From Phycisphaerales bacterium (GTDB lineage: Bacteria > Planctomycetota > Phycisphaerae > Phycisphaerales > UBA1924), in contig DASPKU010000013.1 in NCBI GenBank assembly GCA_035627955.1, positions 241,886 through 305,885 of the forward strand: a DNA stretch of 64,000 nt, written 5' to 3'. The first letter of the stretch is position 1. Each line of letters opens with the position of its first letter. Of the stretch, positions 60,514-64,000 are shown one piece after another. The position numbers and the translations under genes were made by a program. Under the pieces are notes generated by a model, which did no database searches, was not told the origin of the DNA, and worked only from the letters and a program-made list of their open reading frames with translations.

Positions 60514-60563
60514 CGTAGGGAAGCGGCCCAGTTGCGGCGTCGTAGGGAAGCGGCTCAGTTGCG
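60510..60563. repeat. 27-bp tandem repeat derived from the REP half-site
   Basis: GCGTCGTAGGGAAGCGGCcC then AGTTGCG occurs at 60510-60536 and, with one change, at 60537-60563. AAGCGGCTCAGTTGCGG is close to AGAGCGGCTCAGTCCCGG, the right half of the adjacent REP, so these look like degenerate half-REPs. Confidence 0.65.
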
Positions 60564-60571
60564 GGGTCGTT

Positions 60572-61309
60572 TCAGAACGAGCAGTCGTCGAAGACAGCGC
60601 GGCGGCGGGGTTTTTCGCTGAGGGGGCTCTTGGCGGCGAGCTCGCAGGCGGCCATGAGGGCCTGGATCAGCTTCTCGTGGTCGGGGACGGCGCGGAGCAT
60701 TTCGAAGAGGTCCATGGCGCGCCAGTCGGGGGGGAGGTCGGGTTTGATCTTGGCGATCGCGGCGTCGCCGAGAGCTTCCTGCGTGCGCACGAACCATGAC
60801 GGCGCGGGGCCCTGGCGGGGCTGCTGCTGCTGGCGGTTGTCGGGGAGGTCGAACTCGGTGGGGGGCTCGACCTGCACGCGGACGACGAGGGACTCGCGGT
60901 CGGTGCCGCTGACGCCGACGATGGGCCACTTGCCGGCGCTGGTGCGGGGCTCGCGGCAGAGGACGAGGGCGGGCACCTTGCGGCGGTCGCAGAGCTCGCG
61001 CATGGTGACGGCTTCGATGCCGATCAGCGGCGGCTCGAGCAGGTAACAGCCGGGCTCGATGGGGTCGGAGCGTTTGGGTAGCGACTGGATGATCATGCAG
61101 CGGCCGCTGTCGACGGCTTCTTCGCGCTTCTGGCGGCGGGCCTCCTGCAGCGGGAGGCAGATGCGGGCCATGCGGTCAAAGTCGTTGGCGGCGGCGCAGC
61201 GGGTGAGGGCCTTGAGGCAGAGCGTCTCGGCCTCGAAGTAGTTGGTCGCGCCCAGCGCGCTGCTGGCACGCTCCATGAGTTGATCGATGTGTGCAGCGGC
61301 CACGGTCAT
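60572..61309 (-). CDS. Hypothetical protein with TPR-like N-terminus
   Basis: ATG 61309 overlaps the stop of the preceding gene (ATGA). The 245-residue soluble protein starts with two helices that look like a tetratricopeptide pair (LGATNYFEAETLCLKALTRC, DFDRMARICLPLQEARRQKR), then a beta-rich part (RCMIIQSLP, EAVTMRELCDRRKVPALVLC, KWPIVGVSGTDRESLVVRVQ) and a helical end with a polyglutamine stretch (RQQQQPRQ). The family is not recognised. It is translationally coupled to 61306-61944. Confidence 0.68.
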   Translation of the reverse strand: MTVAAAHIDQLMERASSALGATNYFEAETLCLKALTRCAAANDFDRMARICLPLQEARRQKREEAVDSGRCMIIQSLPKRSDPIEPGCYLLEPPLIGIEAVTMRELCDRRKVPALVLCREPRTSAGKWPIVGVSGTDRESLVVRVQVEPPTEFDLPDNRQQQQPRQGPAPSWFVRTQEALGDAAIAKIKPDLPPDWRAMDLFEMLRAVPDHEKLIQALMAACELAAKSPLSEKPRRRAVFDDCSF

Positions 61310-61944
61310 CGCACCCCAGCCCCGGCCGGCAGGCCCTTCACGTGCTCGGCAAAGCCCACGAGCAGGGCGTGCCAGGTCTGCGCGTCGGCGTCGAGGTCGT
61401 AGCCGACGATATCGGCGAGGGCGGACCAGTCCTGCTGCTCAAGGGAGTTCTTGAGCTGCGCGAGGTGCGCGAGCAGGTCGCGGGTAGCGGTGGCGAAGGT
61501 GACGCCGTCGGCGACGCCGGTGACCCGCAGCGACTCGAGATCGACGGTCAGGAGGGCCGCGCCGCGGGCGACGACGTCACGCGCGGCCTGCCACGTGATG
61601 AACGCGCCCTGGAGGGTGTTGAGGGCTTCGCCCACCGCCCCGGTTTGCACCTGCTCCATGGCTCGTGCCTGCTCGGAGCGGACGCTCTCGAGCGCCTCGA
61701 CGGCGTCAAGGACGGTCTGGCGGACGAGCACGCGCGGATCGGCGGAGACCATGTCGAGGCGGGCGTAGCCGCCCTCGGCCTCGGAGGGGGTGGTGAGGTC
61801 GTCGTTGCTCAGGACAACGCCGTCGCCTTTGACTTCGACGACGATGCGGCCGCGGCTCTGCGCGTCGGCGACGGCGGACTGAAGGGCGGAGGCGAGCGAC
61901 GGACGCTCGATGGATAACGGCTGTCCGTCGAGGAGGACCTGCAT
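61306..61944 (-). CDS. Hypothetical protein, 212 aa, coupled to the TPR-like gene
   Basis: Start at ATG 61944 (MQVLLDGQPLSIERPSLASA); an in-frame GTG six codons earlier is possible. The N-terminus looks like a small ubiquitin/ThiS-like beta domain (IVVEVKGDGVVLSNDDLTTP). The rest is helical (LDAVEALESVRSEQARAMEQ, FATATRDLLAHLAQLKNSLE). No catalytic motif. It shares an ATGA overlap with the downstream gene and lies 92 bases after the LAB_N gene. The function is unknown. Confidence 0.68.
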   Translation of the reverse strand: MQVLLDGQPLSIERPSLASALQSAVADAQSRGRIVVEVKGDGVVLSNDDLTTPSEAEGGYARLDMVSADPRVLVRQTVLDAVEALESVRSEQARAMEQVQTGAVGEALNTLQGAFITWQAARDVVARGAALLTVDLESLRVTGVADGVTFATATRDLLAHLAQLKNSLEQQDWSALADIVGYDLDADAQTWHALLVGFAEHVKGLPAGAGVR

Positions 61945-62036
61945 GAAAGGAATGTGGCCCACAGATGAAGGGCCTGCAACTCAGGTTCCCGGACGATGTG
62001 CAAAACCATGCCCCGCGTGTGGCACGAGCAGGGGAT

Positions 62037-62684
62037 TCAGCCGGGGACCGGCGCGCCCCCTGCGACCGCGCCGGCGGGCTCGCGTGGTGCTTCCTGTCGC
62101 TTGGCCGCTTCGGTTCGGGCTTTGTCCAGCCGCAGCAGGCGGATATTGCGCACGTAGATGACGAGGCCCATCGTCTGGCCGAGGAGGCCCACCATGTCCT
62201 GCCGCCAGATGAAGTAGGCGGTGAGCATGAGGGCGCCGCCCAGGCTCATGTACCAGAACGCGGCGGGGACGACCGACTTGCGGCTCTTCTCGCTGGCCAG
62301 CCACTGCACCAGCATGCGGCCCGAGAAGATGAGCTGCCCGCCGAGGCCGATGGCGATCCACAGGAACTGGTTGCCGGTGGAGACGTTGAAGAGGCGCAGC
62401 AGCGGCGAGCGGCCCGCGGCGTTGGCCTCCATTTGCAGCCACGCCTGGAACTCGGGGCCGGTCATCTCGCGCCCGGCGAAGGGGCCGCTGAGGATGCGGT
62501 AGTTGAAGACGGAGTGCCCGTCGCGGACCTCGTGGACCTGCTCGACCTTGACCTTGTGGCTGGAGATGACCATCTCGACGACGGCCGCGCCCTCGGTGGG
62601 CGGGACGCGCTTGGAGATGTGGAGCATGATCCAGATGCTCAGGCCGAGGATGACGAGCATCGCGATGATCGGGCCCGGTTTCAA
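62037..62684 (-). CDS. LAB_N (lipid A biosynthesis N-terminal) membrane protein
   Basis: TTG start at 62684, overlapping the glycosyltransferase stop (TTGA) with GGGAGG seven bases upstream; 215 residues. One N-terminal anchor (IIAMLVILGLSIWIML), a soluble insert of about 75 residues, then the LAB_N signature: LGGQLIFSGRMLVQWLASEK, AAFWYMSLGGALMLTAYFIW, RQDMVGLLGQTMGLVIYVRN. LAB_N proteins typically accompany polyprenyl-phosphate glycosyltransferases, as here, in lipid or lipid A sugar transfer. The soluble insert between anchor and core is not usual for the family. Confidence 0.87.
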   Translation of the reverse strand: MKPGPIIAMLVILGLSIWIMLHISKRVPPTEGAAVVEMVISSHKVKVEQVHEVRDGHSVFNYRILSGPFAGREMTGPEFQAWLQMEANAAGRSPLLRLFNVSTGNQFLWIAIGLGGQLIFSGRMLVQWLASEKSRKSVVPAAFWYMSLGGALMLTAYFIWRQDMVGLLGQTMGLVIYVRNIRLLRLDKARTEAAKRQEAPREPAGAVAGGAPVPG

Positions 62685-63481
62685 CGGACAGCCTCCCGTG
62701 CCCCAGCGGTCGTGTCGGCGCCGACCTCCATGGAAGTGGTGGGGCGGCGCCTTGACCGCATGTACCGTACCGCAAAAAGGTCGATCAGGCCGGGCAGGGC
62801 CCGCTGGATGATGCCGAAGCCGTACTTGGTCTGGCCGGCGACCCGGGGGCGGTGGGTGACGCGGACCTCCTCGACGTGGTAGCCCAGGTGCCTGGCGGTG
62901 ATGGGGATGAACCGGTGCATGCCCCGGAACTCGAGGGGCAGGCGGAGGGCGAGCTCGCGCTTCATGACGCGGAGCGAGCAGCCGGTGTCGCGGATGGTGT
63001 CGCCCAGGAGCCAGCGGCGGAAGGAGCGGCCGACCCAGGATCCGACGCGCCGGACGACGTTGTCCTTGCGGGCGTGGGAGCGGTCTCCCTGCACGAGGCC
63101 GGCGTTGGTGGCACGGAGGCGCTCCACCATCATGGGGATCTCGGCGGGGTCGTTCTGGAGGTCGGCATCGAGGACCGCGATGAGCTCGCCGCGGGCGGCG
63201 CGGAAGCCGGCGTGGAAGGCGGCGGACTGGCCGTTGCCCCTGCCCGGCGGGGTCTGGGTCATGGCGACGCAGCGGAGCCAGGGGCGGGTGGCCATGGCGT
63301 CGGTGAGCCTGCGGCGGGTGGCGTCGGTGCTGCCGTCGTCGACGATCACGGCCTCGAAGGTGAGGCCGGAGTCTTTGAGAGCGGACTCGATCTGGTCGAC
63401 GAGGGGCTGGATGTTGTCCTCTTCGTTGTGCGCAGGGGCGACCACGGAGAGGTCCAGCGGGGTTCCATCGGGCTCGGGCAT
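62681..63481 (-). CDS. GT2-family glycosyltransferase (polyprenyl-phosphate/dolichol-phosphate mannosyltransferase-like)
   Basis: ATG 63481 (MPEPDGTPLDLSVVAPAHNE) is preferred over an upstream start that adds Pro-rich sequence; 266 residues. The GT-A nucleotide-sugar site is clear: VIVDDGSTDATRRR (Asp48, Asp49) and VLDADLQNDPAEIP (the DxD at 105-107), plus RDTGCSLRVMKRE and HRPRVAGQTKYGF. No membrane helices, so it resembles the single-domain DPM1 type. It transfers a sugar from a nucleotide donor to a lipid phosphate. It is coupled to the LAB_N gene by a TTGA overlap. Confidence 0.9.
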   Translation of the reverse strand: MPEPDGTPLDLSVVAPAHNEEDNIQPLVDQIESALKDSGLTFEAVIVDDGSTDATRRRLTDAMATRPWLRCVAMTQTPPGRGNGQSAAFHAGFRAARGELIAVLDADLQNDPAEIPMMVERLRATNAGLVQGDRSHARKDNVVRRVGSWVGRSFRRWLLGDTIRDTGCSLRVMKRELALRLPLEFRGMHRFIPITARHLGYHVEEVRVTHRPRVAGQTKYGFGIIQRALPGLIDLFAVRYMRSRRRPTTSMEVGADTTAGAREAVR

Positions 63482-63579
63482 TGAGGCTCCAAGGGGTTCG
63501 GGCCGCGGCGGCCCGAGTCCCTCCCTGACGGTCGGGGTTCCTATCACAATCGTCCAACGATACGGACTAGGATCGACCG

Positions 63580-63978
63580 ATGCACCTGAAGCACTCCGAT
63601 CGGCCGCACGGCCCCGACGTTGTCCCTGTGACGTTCATCCTGGAGGACCCGCAGGCGGTGGCGGGGACGGACCAGAAAGAGCACCAGATGATGGGGGCGG
63701 TGGGGGAGTCGCTGCTGGAGCTGGCGATGGAGCACGGGATCAACATCGAGCACGCGTGCGGGGGCGTTTGCGCGTGCTCAACGTGCCACGTGTACATCGA
63801 GAAGGGCAACGAGAACCTGTCGGAGGCGACGGAGGCGGAGGAGGACCGCGTCGAGGAGGCGCCGGGGCTGCAGCGGAACAGCCGGCTGTCGTGCCAGTGC
63901 GTGATCGAGAAGGAGGGGCCGATCCAGCTGCGGGTGCCCGCGTGGAACCGGAATGCGGTGAAGGAAGTGCCGCACTAG
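63580..63978 (+). CDS. 2Fe-2S ferredoxin (ISC type)
   Basis: The 132-residue protein starts at ATG 63580. Cluster ligands lie in HACGGVCACSTCHVYI and the later LSCQCVIEKEG. VGESLLELAMEHGINIEHAC and the C-terminal basic end match the adrenodoxin-like ferredoxin of iron-sulfur assembly (Fdx). It has about 20 extra residues at the N-terminus (MHLKHSDRPHGPDVVPVTFI). No isc genes are adjacent in this window, so the link to cluster assembly is from family resemblance only. It is divergent from the glycosyltransferase. Confidence 0.9.
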   Translation: MHLKHSDRPHGPDVVPVTFILEDPQAVAGTDQKEHQMMGAVGESLLELAMEHGINIEHACGGVCACSTCHVYIEKGNENLSEATEAEEDRVEEAPGLQRNSRLSCQCVIEKEGPIQLRVPAWNRNAVKEVPH

Positions 63979-64000
63979 CGGAAGTGGCGGAGTGGCAGAG
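63978..64000 (+). tRNA. Possible 5' end of a tRNA (Leu-like), cut by the window end
   Basis: GCGGAAGTGGCGGAGTGGCA then GAG starts at the G of the ferredoxin stop codon and matches the 5' acceptor stem plus D-arm of leucine tRNAs (GCGGAAG-TG-GCG...TGGCAGA). Only 23 bases are available, so neither the acceptor pairing nor the anticodon can be checked. Confidence 0.35.

Overview
The window is very GC-rich bacterial DNA and most likely comes from a planctomycete of the class Phycisphaerae. Evidence: five secreted proteins end in the same double calcium-loop tail (DFNGDGDxGTDxDIEAFF ... FFRVLGGGxC); others end in PEP-CTERM-like tails; there is a DUF1800/DUF1501 pair; several membrane proteins carry a short C-terminal zinc ribbon (CxxCGY...CPECG); and there is a complete alternative complex III plus caa3 oxidase locus. 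No ribosomal RNA, CRISPR array, prophage or complete tRNA was seen. The lineage is inferred from gene content, not from a marker gene.

Layout. 1-6 kb: the 3' part of a giant secreted beta-helix/VCBS protein, a lipoprotein combining a dual-specificity-phosphatase-like domain with a cytochrome c' type haem motif, and a small zinc-ribbon membrane protein. 6-11 kb: an accessory patch with a PEP-CTERM protein, hypothetical genes, four copies of a dispersed hairpin repeat, and a DNA methyltransferase followed at once by a possible restriction endonuclease. 11-16 kb (mostly minus strand): Gfo/Idh/MocA oxidoreductase, two thioredoxins, folP and gdhA. 16-29 kb: mixed genes including a degenerate receiver protein, an SLC13 permease, a membrane coiled-coil/BRCT-like protein, an LpxL-type acyltransferase, a response regulator, an HAF-repeat protein, a cysteine-free FmdB-like protein and a di-haem peroxidase. 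29-38 kb: two more dockerin-tailed secreted proteins (one a PQQ-type sugar dehydrogenase), small membrane proteins, a CPBP protease and an isolated nuoB.

38.9-55 kb is one long minus-strand respiratory locus: actA-actB-actC-actD-actE-actF, a small unknown protein, sco, ctaC-ctaD-ctaE-ctaF and a further unknown protein, many with ATGA overlaps. Quinol is oxidised by alternative complex III and electrons pass to an A2-type caa3 oxidase. The haem A synthase gene ctaA is divergent at the head of the locus. 56-60 kb holds the DUF1800/DUF1501 pair and a REP-associated tyrosine transposase (RAYT) flanked by inverted copies of a palindrome that also occurs at 16.3 and 37.9 kb. 60-64 kb holds two unknown genes, a GT2 glycosyltransferase with a LAB_N protein, a 2Fe-2S ferredoxin and possibly the 5' end of a tRNA.

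The most unusual material is in the repeats: at least four families of palindromic or hairpin elements, one of them linked to a resident RAYT, and a seven-unit 21-bp tandem array built around CACGTG. By eye the plus strand changes from C-rich to G-rich near 29-30 kb regardless of gene direction, which could mark a replication-related boundary or a rearrangement.
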